From Mycobacterium kyogaense (lineage in GTDB: Bacteria; Actinomycetota; Actinomycetes; Mycobacteriales; Mycobacteriaceae), in NCBI RefSeq assembly GCF_003254575.1, contig NZ_QJUA01000010.1:62001-126000 (forward strand): a DNA stretch of 64,000 nucleotides, given 5' to 3'. Shown one piece after another: positions 17,339 to 29,670 of this stretch (positions within the stretch are counted from its first letter, which is position 1; each line of letters begins with the position of its first letter). The translations under genes and the position numbers were made by a program. The notes beneath the pieces are model-generated. The model worked only from the letters and a program-made list of their open reading frames with translations, was not told the DNA's origin and ran no database searches.

Positions 17339-19221
17339 TGGTGACACTTCCCGTGTGGCTGCTCATCGCCCTGCCGCTGGGCGGCGCGGCCGTGCTGTTG
17401 CTGGGCGGCCGCCGTACCGACCGGTGGGGCCATCTGCTGGGCACGGTCGCCGCGCTGGCGTCGTTCGCCTGCGCGGCGGCGCTGTTCGTCGCGATGATGG
17501 GTCGCAACCCGGAGCAACGGGCCGTGCACGAGACGCTCTTCAGCTGGGTCCCGGTGGGCGCCTTGCAGGTGGACTTCGGCCTGCAACTCGACCAGCTGTC
17601 GATATGCTTCGCGCTGTTGATCACCGGCGTGGGGTCGCTGATCCACATCTATTCGATCGGGTACATGTCCCACGACCCGGACCGCCGCCGCTTTTTCGCC
17701 TACCTCAACCTGTTCCTGTCGGCGATGCTGCTGTTGGTGCTGGCCGACAACTATCTCGGCCTCTACATGGGCTGGGAGGGCGTGGGTCTGGCGTCCTATC
17801 TGCTGATCGGCTTCTGGTCGCACAAGCCCTCGGCCGCCACGGCGGCCAAGAAGGCGTTCGTCGTCAACCGGGTCGGAGACATCGGCCTGGCCGTGGCGCT
17901 GATGGTCATGTTCTCGGCGCTGGGCGCCGTGTCGTTCGAGGCCGTGTTCAGCGCCGCACCGCAACTGGGCGAGGGGACGTTGACGACGATCGGCCTGATG
18001 CTGCTGCTCGCCGCGTGCGGCAAGTCGGCGCAGGTACCGCTGCAGTCGTGGCTCGGCGATGCGATGGAGGGACCCACCCCGGTGTCGGCGCTGATCCACG
18101 CCGCCACCATGGTCACCGCCGGTGTGTACCTGATCGTGCGGTCCGCGCCGGTCTACGACCTCGCGCCGCACGCGCAGACCGCGGTGGTGGTCGTGGGCGC
18201 GGTCACCCTGTTGTTCGGCGCGATCATCGGGTGCGCCAAGGACGACATCAAGAAGGCCTTGGCCGCATCGACGATGAGCCAGATCGGCTACATGGTGCTG
18301 GCCGCCGGCCTCGGCCCGGCCGGCTATGCGTTCGCGATCATGCACCTGCTCACCCACGGCTTCTTCAAGGCCGGCCTGTTCCTCGGCGCCGGTTCGGTGA
18401 TGCACGCGATGGACGACGAGGTGAACATGCGCCGCTACGGCGGTCTGCGCAAGGCCCTGCCGGTCACGTTCGTGACGTTCGGGCTGGGCTACCTCGCGAT
18501 CATCGGCATTCCGCCACTGGCCGGGTTCTTCTCCAAGGACGGCATCATCGAGGCCGCGCTCGGCGCCGGTGGCGCAAAAGGCGTGATCCTCGGCGCGGCA
18601 ACAATTCTGGGCGCGGGCATCACCGCGTTCTACATGACGCGGGTGATGCTGATGACGTTCTTCGGGGAGAAGCGCTGGGCCGCAGACCGCCACCCCCACG
18701 AGGCGCCCGCGGTGATGACGTGGCCGATGATCCTGCTCGCCGTCGGCTCGGTGGCCGCCGGTGGCGCGCTGGCGATCGGCGGCACGTTGCAGCACTGGCT
18801 GGAACCTGTCGTCGGCGCGCACGAGGCGCACCATGTGCTGCCGGTGTGGGTGGTGACCGTGATCGTGCTGGCCGTCGTCGCGGTGGGCATCGCGATCGCC
18901 TACCGGATGTACGGCAACCGCGCGGTGCCCGACGAGGCGCCGCAGGGTTCGGCGTTGACGGTCGCGGCGCGGCGCGACCTCTACGGCGACGCCTTCAACG
19001 AACGGGTGCTGATGGCGCCGGGCGCGCAACTGACCAGGGGGCTCACCGAATTGGACGACGAGGTGGTCGACGGTGCCGCCGGCGGGCTGGCCGCGGCGAT
19101 CAGCCGGGTCTCTGACGGCCTGCGCGGAATGCAGACGGGCTTCGCCCGCTCCTATGCGCTGTCGATGCTCGCCGGCGCGACGTTCGTCGTCGCCCTGATC
19201 CTGGCGGTGAACCTGTGGTGA
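17338..19221 (+). CDS. nuoL: NADH-quinone oxidoreductase subunit L
   Basis: 627 residues starting at ATG 17338 ([11 protein letters not shown]); the upstream TTG at 17314 lies in the repeat. The distal MrpA-like proton-pumping subunit: about 14-16 helices, with [18 protein letters not shown] (conserved Glu of TM5), [15 protein letters not shown] (pumping Lys) and [25 protein letters not shown]. The long lateral helix follows near the C-terminus. Overlaps nuoM at GTG. Confidence 0.97.
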   Translation: MVTLPVWLLIALPLGGAAVLLLGGRRTDRWGHLLGTVAALASFACAAALFVAMMGRNPEQRAVHETLFSWVPVGALQVDFGLQLDQLSICFALLITGVGSLIHIYSIGYMSHDPDRRRFFAYLNLFLSAMLLLVLADNYLGLYMGWEGVGLASYLLIGFWSHKPSAATAAKKAFVVNRVGDIGLAVALMVMFSALGAVSFEAVFSAAPQLGEGTLTTIGLMLLLAACGKSAQVPLQSWLGDAMEGPTPVSALIHAATMVTAGVYLIVRSAPVYDLAPHAQTAVVVVGAVTLLFGAIIGCAKDDIKKALAASTMSQIGYMVLAAGLGPAGYAFAIMHLLTHGFFKAGLFLGAGSVMHAMDDEVNMRRYGGLRKALPVTFVTFGLGYLAIIGIPPLAGFFSKDGIIEAALGAGGAKGVILGAATILGAGITAFYMTRVMLMTFFGEKRWAADRHPHEAPAVMTWPMILLAVGSVAAGGALAIGGTLQHWLEPVVGAHEAHHVLPVWVVTVIVLAVVAVGIAIAYRMYGNRAVPDEAPQGSALTVAARRDLYGDAFNERVLMAPGAQLTRGLTELDDEVVDGAAGGLAAAISRVSDGLRGMQTGFARSYALSMLAGATFVVALILAVNLW

Positions 19222-20792
19222 CGGCACCGTGGTTGACGGTCCTGTGGGCGGTCCCGATGGTGGGCGCCGTGGTGGTCATGCTGCTGCCCGCGGCGGCACG
19301 CTCGCTGGCGAAGCGGGTCGCCCTCGCGGTGAGCGTGGTGGTTCTCGCGGTCACCGCGGTCGTCGCGCTCGGCTTCGATCCCGGCGGCGAGCAGTATCAG
19401 TTCGTCGAGAACTACCGCTGGATACCGTCTTTCGGCACCGGATACATCCTCGGTGTCGACGGCATCGCGCTGGCTCTGGTCGTGCTGACCGCGGTGCTGG
19501 TGCCGCTGCTGATCGTCGCCGGCTGGAATGACGCCGGGGACCGGATCAGCTGGGGCGGCCGCTCGGTGCACGTCTACTTCGCGCTGACGCTGGCCGTCGA
19601 GAGCATGGTGTTGATCTCGCTGGTCTCGCTCGACATCCTGCTGTTCTACGTGTTCTTCGAGGCCATGCTGATCCCGATGTACTTCCTCATCGGCGGGTTC
19701 GGCGGCCGTGAACGTAGCCGGGCCGCGGTGAAGTTCCTGTTGTACAACCTCTTCGGCGGTCTGATCATGCTGGCCGCCGTCGTCGGCCTGTACGTGGTGA
19801 CCGCCTCGAGTGACGCGTTCGACGCCGGCACCTTCGACCTGCGGGCCATCGTCGCCGCGGTCGCGAGCGGCGACTTCGTGATGAACCCGATGATCATGCA
19901 CCTGCTCTTCGGCGGGTTCATGTTCGCGTTCGCGATCAAGGCCCCGCTGTGGCCCCTGCACCGCTGGCTGCCCGACGCAGCCGTCGAGGCGACTCCCGCG
20001 AGCGCGGTGCTGATGATGGCGATCATGGACAAGGTCGGCACGTTCGGCATGATCAGGTACTGCCTCACCCTGTTCCCGGACTCGGCCACGTATTTCAGTC
20101 CGCTCATCATCACGCTGGCGGTCATCGGGATCATCTACGGCGCCGTCGTCGCGATCGGTCAGACCGATGTGATGAGGCTGATCGCCTACACGTCCATCTC
20201 GCACTTCGGCTTCATCATCCTGGGCATCTTCGTGATGACCAGCCAGGGTCAGGCGGGATCGACGCTCTACATGGTCAACCACGGCATCTCGACGGCGGCG
20301 CTGTTCCTGATCGCCGGATTCCTGGTGTCGCGCCGGGGGTCCCGCCTCATCAGCGCCTACGGCGGTGTCCAGAAGGTCGCGCCGGTACTGGCCGGCACCT
20401 TCCTGGTCGCCGGTCTGGCCACGCTGTCGCTGCCGGGCCTGGCACCTTTCATCAGTGAATTCCTGGTGCTGATCGGGACTTTCACCCGCTATCCCGTGTT
20501 CGGCGTGCTGGCCGCCAGCGCGCTCGTGCTCTCCGCGATCTATATCCTGTGGACGTATCAGCGGATGATGACCGGTCCGACGCCGGAGTCTCTGACCCAC
20601 GGCGACTCTCGCCTCACCGACCTGCGACCCCGCGAACTCGCCGTCATCGCACCGCTGATCGCACTGCTGCTGGTCCTCGGGGTGTACCCCAAGCCTGCGC
20701 TGGACGTCATCGACCCCGCGGTGACACACACACTGACGACGATCGACCGACCCGACCCGACACCTCGAACGGCGGAAGGACCGGTGCGATGA
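19218..20792 (+). CDS. nuoM: NADH-quinone oxidoreductase subunit M
   Basis: 524 residues. Two adjacent GTG codons, 19215 and 19218, can serve as start; I prefer 19218 because it gives the GTGA overlap seen elsewhere in the operon. MrpD-like proton-pumping subunit with [31 protein letters not shown] (Glu and Lys pump residues), [22 protein letters not shown] and [13 protein letters not shown]. The C-terminal 40 residues are polar. Confidence 0.96.
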   Translation: MTAPWLTVLWAVPMVGAVVVMLLPAAARSLAKRVALAVSVVVLAVTAVVALGFDPGGEQYQFVENYRWIPSFGTGYILGVDGIALALVVLTAVLVPLLIVAGWNDAGDRISWGGRSVHVYFALTLAVESMVLISLVSLDILLFYVFFEAMLIPMYFLIGGFGGRERSRAAVKFLLYNLFGGLIMLAAVVGLYVVTASSDAFDAGTFDLRAIVAAVASGDFVMNPMIMHLLFGGFMFAFAIKAPLWPLHRWLPDAAVEATPASAVLMMAIMDKVGTFGMIRYCLTLFPDSATYFSPLIITLAVIGIIYGAVVAIGQTDVMRLIAYTSISHFGFIILGIFVMTSQGQAGSTLYMVNHGISTAALFLIAGFLVSRRGSRLISAYGGVQKVAPVLAGTFLVAGLATLSLPGLAPFISEFLVLIGTFTRYPVFGVLAASALVLSAIYILWTYQRMMTGPTPESLTHGDSRLTDLRPRELAVIAPLIALLLVLGVYPKPALDVIDPAVTHTLTTIDRPDPTPRTAEGPVR

Positions 20793-22363
20793 CCCTTCCC
20801 ACGCCGTCAGTCGAATACAGCCTGATCGCCCCGATGCTGATCGTGTTCGGCGCGGCGGTCCTCGGCGTGCTCCTGGAAGCGCTTCTGCCGCGCCAGCACC
20901 GGTATCGGGCCCAGATCACGCTCAGCCTGGTGGCGCTGCTCGGCGCGTTCGTCGCGGTCGTGCTGGTGGCCCGAGACATCGCAGGCGGCAACGGCTCACC
21001 CGCCGTGATGGGCGCGGTGTCGGTCGATAAGCCGGCATTGTTCCTGCAGGCCACCATCCTGCTGGTGGCCGTTCTCGGCGTGCTGCTCATCGGTGAGCGC
21101 CGTATCGCCCTACCGGATCGGGCCGAAGGCCGCGCGGGATTGGATGCCTTCACCCCGCAGGCTTCCGCGGTCGCCGGCAGTGTCGCCGAGAAGCAGGCCA
21201 CCGCAGCGGGTGTCATCCAGACCGAGGTCTTCCCGTTGACGATGTTCGCCGTCGGCGGGATGCTGCTCTTCCCCGCGGCCAACGACCTGCTGACCATGTT
21301 CATCGCGCTGGAGGTGCTGTCACTGCCCCTGTACCTGCTGTGCGGGTTGGCGCGCCGCCAGCGGCTGCTGTCCCAGGAATCGTCGCTGAAGTACTTCCTG
21401 CTGGGCGCGTTCTCGTCGGCGTTCTTCCTGTACGGCGCCGCGATGCTGTACGGCTATGCCGGCACGTTGTCGCTTCCGGGGATCGCCTACGCGGTGGCAG
21501 CCGATCAGGGCACACCGTCGCTCGCGCTGGTCGGGATCGCGCTGCTGTTGGTGGGGGTGCTGTTCAAAGTCGGTGCGGTGCCGTTCCATTCCTGGATTCC
21601 CGACGTGTATCAGGGAGCGCCGACACCGATCACGGCGTTCATGGCCGCCGCCACCAAGGTGGCCGCGTTCGGCGCGATGCTGCGGGTCTTCTCGGTGGCT
21701 CTGCCCGGCCTGCACGATGATTGGCGTCCGGTGCTGTGGGCTGTCGCGATCGCCACGATGGCGGTGGGCACCATCACCGCCGTCACGCAGAACGACGTGA
21801 AGCGCATCCTGGCGTACTCCGCGGTCGCACACAGCGGATTCATCCTGACCGGTGTCGTCGCGGGCACCGAGTCGGGTCTGTCCGCGACGCTGTTCTATCT
21901 GTTCGCCTACGGGTTTTCCACGGTCGGCGCGTTCGCGGTGGTGAGCCTGGTGCGCGACGGCGACGGCGAGGAGGAGACCGCGCTGGCGCGGTGGGCCGGA
22001 CTGGGTAAGCGGTATCCATTGGTGGGCATCGTGTTCTCGCTGTTCCTGTTGGCGTTCGCCGGCATCCCGCTGACCAGTGGATTCGTCAGCAAATTCGCGG
22101 TGTTCAAGGCGGCCGGCGAGGGCGGGGCGATCCCGTTGGTGGTCGTCGGTGTGATCGCCAGCGCGATCGCCGCGTACTTCTACGTGCGGGTGATCGTGTT
22201 GATGTTCTTCACCGACCGTCCCGACGACGCGCCGACGGTGGTGGTCCCCAGTGTGCTGACGACGGGCGTCGTCGCGGTCACCGCGATCGTGACGTTCCTG
22301 CTCGGCGCGCTACCGCAACCGCTGCTCGACATCGTGGACGCGGCGGGCCGATTCCTGCCCTGA
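20789..22363 (+). CDS. nuoN: NADH-quinone oxidoreductase subunit N
   Basis: 524 residues, ATG 20789 overlapping the nuoM stop. Third antiporter-like pump subunit: ALEVLSLPLYLLCGLARR, SLKYFLLGAFSSAFFLYG (pump Lys), PFHSWIPDVYQGAPTPITAFMA and KRILAYSAVAHSGFI. A hydrophilic insertion of about 40 residues follows the third helix (RIALPDRAEGRAG region). It ends the nuo operon; the next gene is convergent with a 19-nt gap and no obvious terminator hairpin. Confidence 0.97.
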   Translation: MTLPTPSVEYSLIAPMLIVFGAAVLGVLLEALLPRQHRYRAQITLSLVALLGAFVAVVLVARDIAGGNGSPAVMGAVSVDKPALFLQATILLVAVLGVLLIGERRIALPDRAEGRAGLDAFTPQASAVAGSVAEKQATAAGVIQTEVFPLTMFAVGGMLLFPAANDLLTMFIALEVLSLPLYLLCGLARRQRLLSQESSLKYFLLGAFSSAFFLYGAAMLYGYAGTLSLPGIAYAVAADQGTPSLALVGIALLLVGVLFKVGAVPFHSWIPDVYQGAPTPITAFMAAATKVAAFGAMLRVFSVALPGLHDDWRPVLWAVAIATMAVGTITAVTQNDVKRILAYSAVAHSGFILTGVVAGTESGLSATLFYLFAYGFSTVGAFAVVSLVRDGDGEEETALARWAGLGKRYPLVGIVFSLFLLAFAGIPLTSGFVSKFAVFKAAGEGGAIPLVVVGVIASAIAAYFYVRVIVLMFFTDRPDDAPTVVVPSVLTTGVVAVTAIVTFLLGALPQPLLDIVDAAGRFLP

Positions 22364-22382
22364 CAGGCCCCGAGCGCCGGAG

Positions 22383-24199
<1,817 letters not shown>

Positions 24200-24200
<1 letters not shown>

Positions 24201-25342
24201 TGCTCGGACCCATGGACGAATACCCGGTACACCAGGTGCCGCAGCCGATCGCGTGGCCGGGCTCCTCGGACCGCAACTTCTACGACCGGTCCTATTTCAA
24301 CGCCCACGACCGCACCGGTGACATCTTCCTGATCAGCGGTATCGGCTACTACCCCAACCTCGGCGTGAAGGACGCGTTCCTCCTCGTCTCCCGCCGCGGA
24401 GGCGGCAAGTATGGCGGACGCGGGGACACCCAGACAGCGATCCACCTCTCCGATGCGATCGACCAGGACCGGCTCAACCAGAACGTCGGCGCCTACCGCG
24501 TCGAGGTGATCGAACCGCTGCGCAAGCTACGCATCGTCTGCGACGAGACCGAGGGCATCGCCGCAGATCTCACGTGGGAAGGGCTGTTCGACGTCGTCCA
24601 GGAGCAACCGCACATCATGCGGCGCGGCACCCGGGTCACCTTGGACGCGCAGCGCTTCGCCCAGCTGGGCACGTGGAGCGGGCAGCTCTCGATCGACGGC
24701 GAGGACATCACCGTCGATCCCGCACGCTGGATCGGCACCCGGGACCGCTCCTGGGGTATCCGCCCCGTCGGCGAGGCGGAGCCCGCGGGACGGCCCGACG
24801 ACCCGCCGTTCGAGGGCATGTGGTGGCTCTACGTGCCGATGGCCTTCGACGACTTCGGGATCGTGATCATCATCCAGGAGGACCCGCAGGGGTTCCGCTC
24901 GGTCAACGACTGCACACGAATCTGGAAGGACGGGCGTGTCGAACAGCTCGGCTGGCCGCGGGTGAAGATCCACTACCGCTCGGGCACCCGCATCCCGACC
25001 GGCGCCACCATCGAAGCGACCGGACGTGACGGCAGCGCACTGCATTTCGACGTCGAGTCGAAGCTGCCTGTGCCGATCCACGTCGGCGGCGGCTACGGCG
25101 GAGACTCCGACTGGCTGCACGGAATGTGGAAGGGCGAGCGCTACACCGAGCGGCTGACCTACGACATGACCGACCCGGCGGTCATCGGGCGGGCCGGGTT
25201 CGGCGTGATCGACCATGTCGGCCGCGCTGTGTGCCGCGACGCCGACGGCACCGAGCGCGAGGGCTGGGGCCTGTTCGAGCACGGCGCGCTGGGCCGCCAC
25301 GACCCGTCCGGCTTCACCGACTGGCTCTCCGTCGCGCCCTGA
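24200..25342 (+). CDS. conserved protein of unknown function (Rv3169-like)
   Basis: 380 residues, ATG 24200 in the ATGA overlap with the kinase gene. I do not recognise a catalytic motif. The sequence is rich in beta-strand patterns and aromatic residues (DRSYFNAHDRTGDIFLISGIGYYPNLGVKD near the N-terminus, EGMWWLYVPMAFDDFGIVIIIQ in the middle), resembling lipocalin-like or CrtC/AttH-type beta-barrel proteins that bind hydrophobic ligands; that resemblance is tentative. In M. tuberculosis Rv3169 also follows Rv3168, so the pair is conserved and probably acts on one substrate. Confidence 0.75.
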
Positions 25343-25348
25343 CAAGAC

Positions 25349-26818
25349 TCAGGCGGGGTGCGGTTCGCGCACGGCCGCGCGGCCGAACACCATCGACTCC
25401 TCGATGCGGTCGAAGCGGTGGTCGATGACGTCGAGCACGTAGTTGTGCCGCACGTTCCACGGCCGGTGCGTGCCGGAGCGGGGCAGCGCGTGCGGCGCCC
25501 GCTTCACATAGCCGGACTCCAGATTGAACGTCGGCTTCTCGGTGATCGGGGTGTCGCCGCGGTGCGGATGGGCGTGCGTGTAGCCGTGAGTTCTCATGTG
25601 CGCGATCAGCTTTGCCACGGCCTTCGCGGTCATGTCGGCCCGCAGTGTCCACGAGGCGTTCGTGTAGCCGATACACCACGCCATGTTCGGCAGATCCTCG
25701 AGCAGGTACTCCTTGTAGACGAAGCGGTCCGTGGGGTCGATCTCGTCGCCGTCGACGAGCACCCGGATCCCGCCGAGCGCCTGCAGCTGTAGTCCGGTCG
25801 CGGTGACGATGATGTCGGCGTCGAGGTGCCTGCCGGAGCGCAGCACGATGCCGGTCTCGTCGACGTGGTCGATGGTGTCGGTGACGACCTCGGCCTGTCC
25901 CCGGCTGATGTGCTCGAACAGGTCGTGGTCGAGCACCAGACACATCCGTTGGTCCCAGGGCTTGTATCGGGGCTTGAAGTGCACGTCGACGTCGTATCCG
26001 GGCGGAAGGGCCGCCACGGTGCGGTTACGGATGAGCCAACGTCCGAACCGGGGGGCCTTGCGGAACATGAAGTAGGACAGCACATGGAAGGCCGAGTTCA
26101 AGAAGCGCACCACCGCGTGGGAGAGCCGACGCGGGAGAACCTTACGGATGGCGTTCACCATCGGGTCGACCCGAGCCATCGACATCATGTAGGTCGGTGA
26201 GCGCTGCAGCATCGTGACGTGAGCGGCCTGCTCGCTGAGCGCGGGAATCAAACTGATCGCGGTGGCGCCGCTGCCGATCACCACCATGCGCTTCCCGGTC
26301 GGGTCGAGGTCCTCGGGCCAGAACTGCGGGTGCACCACCTGCCCGCCGAAGGAGTCCAGACCGGCGATGTCGGGCCGGTAAGGGTCGTCGTAGCTGTAGT
26401 AACCGGTGCCGCAGAACAGGAAGCGGCCGCGGAACACCCGCTCCTGCCCGTTCTGCTGGGCCCGCACCGTCCAGGTGTCGTTGCCGGAATCCCACTCGGC
26501 AGACGTGACGTGGGTGTCGAACTGGATGTGCCGGTCGATGCCGTGCTTGCGCGCCGCGTCGGTCAGGTACTCCCGGATGTGTTCACCGTCGGCGACGTTC
26601 TCCCGCCGGGTCCAGGGCTCCCACGGGAAGGAGAGCGTGAAGATGTCGCTGTCGGACCGGATTCCGGGATAGCGAAACAGGTCCCATGTGCCGCCGATGC
26701 GGGAGCGCCGCTCCAGGATCGTGTACCGCACCCCGGGGTTGCGTTCGGCGATCCGGTAGGCCGCGCCGATGCCCGAGATGCCGGCACCGATGATCACGAC
26801 GTCCGAGAATTCCTCCAC
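25349..26818 (-). CDS. Baeyer-Villiger flavin monooxygenase, EthA/MymA type
   Basis: 489 residues, the same length as EthA. GTG start at 26818 preceded by AGGAGGT on the minus strand. FAD site GAGISG at 11-16 followed by GGTWDLFRYPG, the BVMO fingerprint FGGQVVHPQFWP at 157-168, and the second dinucleotide site VVIGSGATAISL. The enzyme inserts oxygen next to a carbonyl or oxidises sulfur using NADPH and O2. A membrane-associating stretch may lie at AFHVLSYFMF. It is divergent from an acyl-CoA dehydrogenase/aldehyde dehydrogenase/CoA-transferase operon, suggesting ketone or aldehyde catabolism. Substrate is unknown. Confidence 0.88.
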   Translation of the reverse strand: MEEFSDVVIIGAGISGIGAAYRIAERNPGVRYTILERRSRIGGTWDLFRYPGIRSDSDIFTLSFPWEPWTRRENVADGEHIREYLTDAARKHGIDRHIQFDTHVTSAEWDSGNDTWTVRAQQNGQERVFRGRFLFCGTGYYSYDDPYRPDIAGLDSFGGQVVHPQFWPEDLDPTGKRMVVIGSGATAISLIPALSEQAAHVTMLQRSPTYMMSMARVDPMVNAIRKVLPRRLSHAVVRFLNSAFHVLSYFMFRKAPRFGRWLIRNRTVAALPPGYDVDVHFKPRYKPWDQRMCLVLDHDLFEHISRGQAEVVTDTIDHVDETGIVLRSGRHLDADIIVTATGLQLQALGGIRVLVDGDEIDPTDRFVYKEYLLEDLPNMAWCIGYTNASWTLRADMTAKAVAKLIAHMRTHGYTHAHPHRGDTPITEKPTFNLESGYVKRAPHALPRSGTHRPWNVRHNYVLDVIDHRFDRIEESMVFGRAAVREPHPA

Positions 26819-26909
26819 CCGTACCTCCTGTGGTCCGCAGGCGTACCACCCACTCTAGAGACCCAGGCCACACCGCGGCGATGATCCCCACAATCGTGTC
26901 GCGCCACTC

Positions 26910-26951
26910 TGTACACATGAGGCATCCGCGGTGTACACCCCGGACATGTAC
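26910..26951. promoter_or_regulatory. TGTACA palindrome array in the divergent BVMO/acyl-CoA dehydrogenase promoter
   Basis: The 201-bp divergent region contains TGTACA at 26910-26915, a perfect 10-bp palindrome GGTGTACACC at 26930-26939 (its TGTACA core 22 bp after the first), and a third related site ACATGTAC at 26944-26951. The two-turn spacing suggests an operator for a dimeric regulator controlling both directions. The regulator is not identified; the nearby PucR protein is a candidate. Confidence 0.4.
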
Positions 26952-27019
26952 CGCGGCGGCGCAGGTGTCTACCGTGGGAGCCCTGAGAACGGACAGCTCG
27001 AGAACGGACGGAGTTCGTC

Positions 27020-28216
27020 ATGACCACCACCGCACCCGCTGCGAAGAAGAACACCTACGCGCCGCTGGAGCTGTTCGACATCGCGCGCCTGCTCGACGAC
27101 GAAGAACGCGAGATCGCGGCGACCGTCCGCAAATTCGTCGACACCACGCTGCGGCCCGAGGTCGAGAACTGGTTCGAGTCCGCGACCCTGCCGAAGGAAC
27201 TGGCCAAGGAGTTCGGCTCGCTGGGCCTGCTGGGCATGCATCTCGACGGGTACGGCTGCGCCGGCACGAACGCCGTCAGTTACGGGCTGGCGTGCATGGA
27301 ACTCGAGGCGGGCGACAGCGGCTTCCGCAGCTTCGTCTCGGTCCAGGGCTCGCTCTCGATGTTCTCGATCCACCGCTACGGCTCCGAGGAACAGAAGGAC
27401 GAGTGGCTGCCCAGGCTCGCCACCGGGGAGGCCGTCGGCTGCTTCGGCCTGACCGAACCGGACTTCGGCTCCAATCCGGCCGGCATGCGCACGCGGGCAA
27501 GGCGCGACGGGTCGGACTGGGTGCTGACCGGCACCAAGATGTGGATCACCAACGGCAACCTCGCCGACGTCGCGACCGTGTGGGCACAGACCGATGACGG
27601 AATTCGCGGTTTCCTCGTGCCCACCGACACCCCGGGCTTCACCGCAAACGCCATCCACCGCAAGCTGTCGCTGCGTGCGTCGGTGACCTCGGAGCTGGTG
27701 CTCGACGAGGTGCGGCTGCCCGCCTCGGCGCAGCTCCCCCACGCCGACGGCCTGGGCGCGCCGCTGTCCTGCCTCAACGAAGCGCGCTTCGGCATCGTGT
27801 TCGGCTCCCTCGGGGCCGCGCGCGACTGCCTGGAAACCGCCATCGCCTACACCCAGGCCCGCGACGTGTTCGACAAGCCACTGTCGAGCTATCAGCTGAC
27901 TCAGGAGAAGCTCGCCAACATGACGGTGGAGCTCGGCAAGGGCATGCTGCTGGCCCTGCACCTGGGTCGCATCAAGGACAGCGACGGGGTCCGGCCGGAA
28001 CAGATCAGCCTGGGCAAGCTCAACAACGTGCGCGAAGCGCTGGCGATCGCGCGAGAATGCCGAACGCTGCTCGGCGGCAGCGGGATCACGCTGGAGTACT
28101 CCCCGCTGCGACACGCCAACAACCTCGAATCCGTCCTCACCTACGAGGGCACGTCGGAGATGCATCTGCTCTCGATCGGCAAGGCGCTGACCGGACACGC
28201 CGCGTTCAGGTCATGA
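27020..28216 (+). CDS. acyl-CoA dehydrogenase (glutaryl-CoA dehydrogenase-like)
   Basis: 398 residues, ATG 27020. FAD enzyme with CFGLTEPDFGSNPAGM, KMWITNGNLADVATVWAQ and the C-terminal YEGTSEMHLL, where Glu376 occupies the catalytic-base position. The early-middle SFVSVQGSLSMFSIHRYGSEEQK block resembles glutaryl-CoA dehydrogenases and their FadE7-type mycobacterial relatives, but the decarboxylating activity cannot be assumed. First gene of a three-gene operon; its stop overlaps the aldehyde dehydrogenase ATG by 4 bp. Confidence 0.87.
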   Translation: MTTTAPAAKKNTYAPLELFDIARLLDDEEREIAATVRKFVDTTLRPEVENWFESATLPKELAKEFGSLGLLGMHLDGYGCAGTNAVSYGLACMELEAGDSGFRSFVSVQGSLSMFSIHRYGSEEQKDEWLPRLATGEAVGCFGLTEPDFGSNPAGMRTRARRDGSDWVLTGTKMWITNGNLADVATVWAQTDDGIRGFLVPTDTPGFTANAIHRKLSLRASVTSELVLDEVRLPASAQLPHADGLGAPLSCLNEARFGIVFGSLGAARDCLETAIAYTQARDVFDKPLSSYQLTQEKLANMTVELGKGMLLALHLGRIKDSDGVRPEQISLGKLNNVREALAIARECRTLLGGSGITLEYSPLRHANNLESVLTYEGTSEMHLLSIGKALTGHAAFRS

Positions 28217-29670
28217 CCGCTGCGATCACGCACCTGATCGCCGGGCAGTGGGTGTCCGGCAACGGCGAGGCCGTCGTCAGCCGCAACCCGGCCCGGCCGG
28301 ACATCGTGGTGGCCGAAGGGGGCGGCGCGCTCGTCGCCGACGTCGACGCCGCGGTGACCGCTGCGAACGAGGCCGCGACAGCGTGGGCAGCGACGCCGAT
28401 GCACCAGCGTGGGGCCGTCCTGCTGGCCGCCGCCGACATCGTCGACAGCCGCGCTGCGGCGTGGGGCCTCGAATTGGCTGCCGAAGAAGGCAAGACGAAA
28501 GCCGAGGGAATCGGCGAGGTGCGCCGGGCAGCGCAGATCCTGCGGTACTACGGCAACGAGGGCGACCGACAGGCCGGAGACATCTATGCCTCCCCGCGCG
28601 CCGGCGAACAGATCCTGGTGACGCGCAAGCCGCTTGGCGTGGTCGCGGTGATCACCCCGTTCAACTTCCCCATCGCGATCCCGGCATGGAAGATCGCACC
28701 CGCTCTGGTGTTCGGCAACACGGTGGTGTGGAAGCCCGCCAGCACCGTGCCGCTGCTGGCGCTGCGCCTCGCCGAGGCGCTGACCACTGCGGGGTTGCCG
28801 GCCGGCGTGCTGAACCTGCTCGTCGGTGAAGCGGAGGTCGGTGACGCGCTGGTCCAGCACAACGGGATCGATGCGATCACGTTCACCGGATCGACGGCGG
28901 TGGGGCGCCGGATCGCCGCGGCTGCGGCCGCTCGGGGCATACCGGCGCAGGCCGAGATGGGCGGCAAGAACGCCGCGGTGGTGCTCGACGACGCCGACGT
29001 CGATCTCGCGCTGGAGCAGGTGCTGCTCGGCGCGTTCCGCTCGACCGGCCAGAAGTGCACCGCCACATCGCGCCTGATCGTCACCGCGGGCATCGCCGAC
29101 CGATTCGTCGACGCCATGTGCGAGCGAGCCGCGGCGCTGCGCGTCGGTGATCCCACCGACGATGCCACCGAGATGGGGCCCGTCATAAGTTCGACTGCCC
29201 AGCAGAACATTGCGGCAGGAATCGCCACAGCCGCCGACCAGGGCGCCACGGTGCTGACCGGAGGCGCGCCGTACTCGGATGCCCGCGCCGACGGCTACTT
29301 CGTCGCCCCCACCGTTCTGGAGCTGGGCGCCGGCGCCGCCGACGTGTGGACCGAGGAACTCTTCGGACCCGTGGTCGCCGTCAAGCGCGCCGCCGACGCC
29401 GATGAGGCGTTCGCACTGGCCAACGACAGCGAGTTCGGGCTCTCTGCGGCGGTGTTCACCCAGGATCTCACTCGCGCGCTGCAGGCCGTTGCGACCATCG
29501 ATGTCGGCGTGCTGCATGTGAATTCGGAGTCGGCGGGCGCCGACCCGCACGTACCGTTCGGCGGCGCGAAGAAGAGCGGGCTCGGCCCCAAGGAGCAGGG
29601 CGCGGCCGCTCGGGACTTCTTCACCCACACCACCACCGTGTACCTGCGCGGCGGCAGGCCGGTCGCGTGA
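28213..29670 (+). CDS. NAD(P)-dependent aldehyde dehydrogenase
   Basis: 485 residues, ATG 28213. Complete ALDH superfamily signatures: PFNFPIAIPAWKIAPAL, FTGSTAVGRRIA (cofactor loop), EMGGKNAAVV with general base Glu248, and the active-site nucleophile Cys282 in STGQKCTATSR. The C-terminus carries PFGGAKKSGLGPKEQG. The GQKCTA form and overall pattern resemble semialdehyde (alpha-ketoglutaric/succinic semialdehyde type) dehydrogenases. It would convert the aldehyde from the cluster to an acid that the following CoA-transferase can activate; this order is inferred. Confidence 0.9.
   Translation: MTAAITHLIAGQWVSGNGEAVVSRNPARPDIVVAEGGGALVADVDAAVTAANEAATAWAATPMHQRGAVLLAAADIVDSRAAAWGLELAAEEGKTKAEGIGEVRRAAQILRYYGNEGDRQAGDIYASPRAGEQILVTRKPLGVVAVITPFNFPIAIPAWKIAPALVFGNTVVWKPASTVPLLALRLAEALTTAGLPAGVLNLLVGEAEVGDALVQHNGIDAITFTGSTAVGRRIAAAAAARGIPAQAEMGGKNAAVVLDDADVDLALEQVLLGAFRSTGQKCTATSRLIVTAGIADRFVDAMCERAAALRVGDPTDDATEMGPVISSTAQQNIAAGIATAADQGATVLTGGAPYSDARADGYFVAPTVLELGAGAADVWTEELFGPVVAVKRAADADEAFALANDSEFGLSAAVFTQDLTRALQAVATIDVGVLHVNSESAGADPHVPFGGAKKSGLGPKEQGAAARDFFTHTTTVYLRGGRPVA

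Noticed and set aside
16798..19227. An 809-residue open frame on the minus strand opposite nuoJ-nuoL
   Set aside because: Antisense shadow of membrane subunits; composition is His/Arg/Gln-rich and without a start or fold, and the plus strand is an unambiguous nuo operon.
22364..22382. Rho-independent terminator after nuoN
   Set aside because: Only 19 nt separate the convergent stops and no stem with T-run is present.
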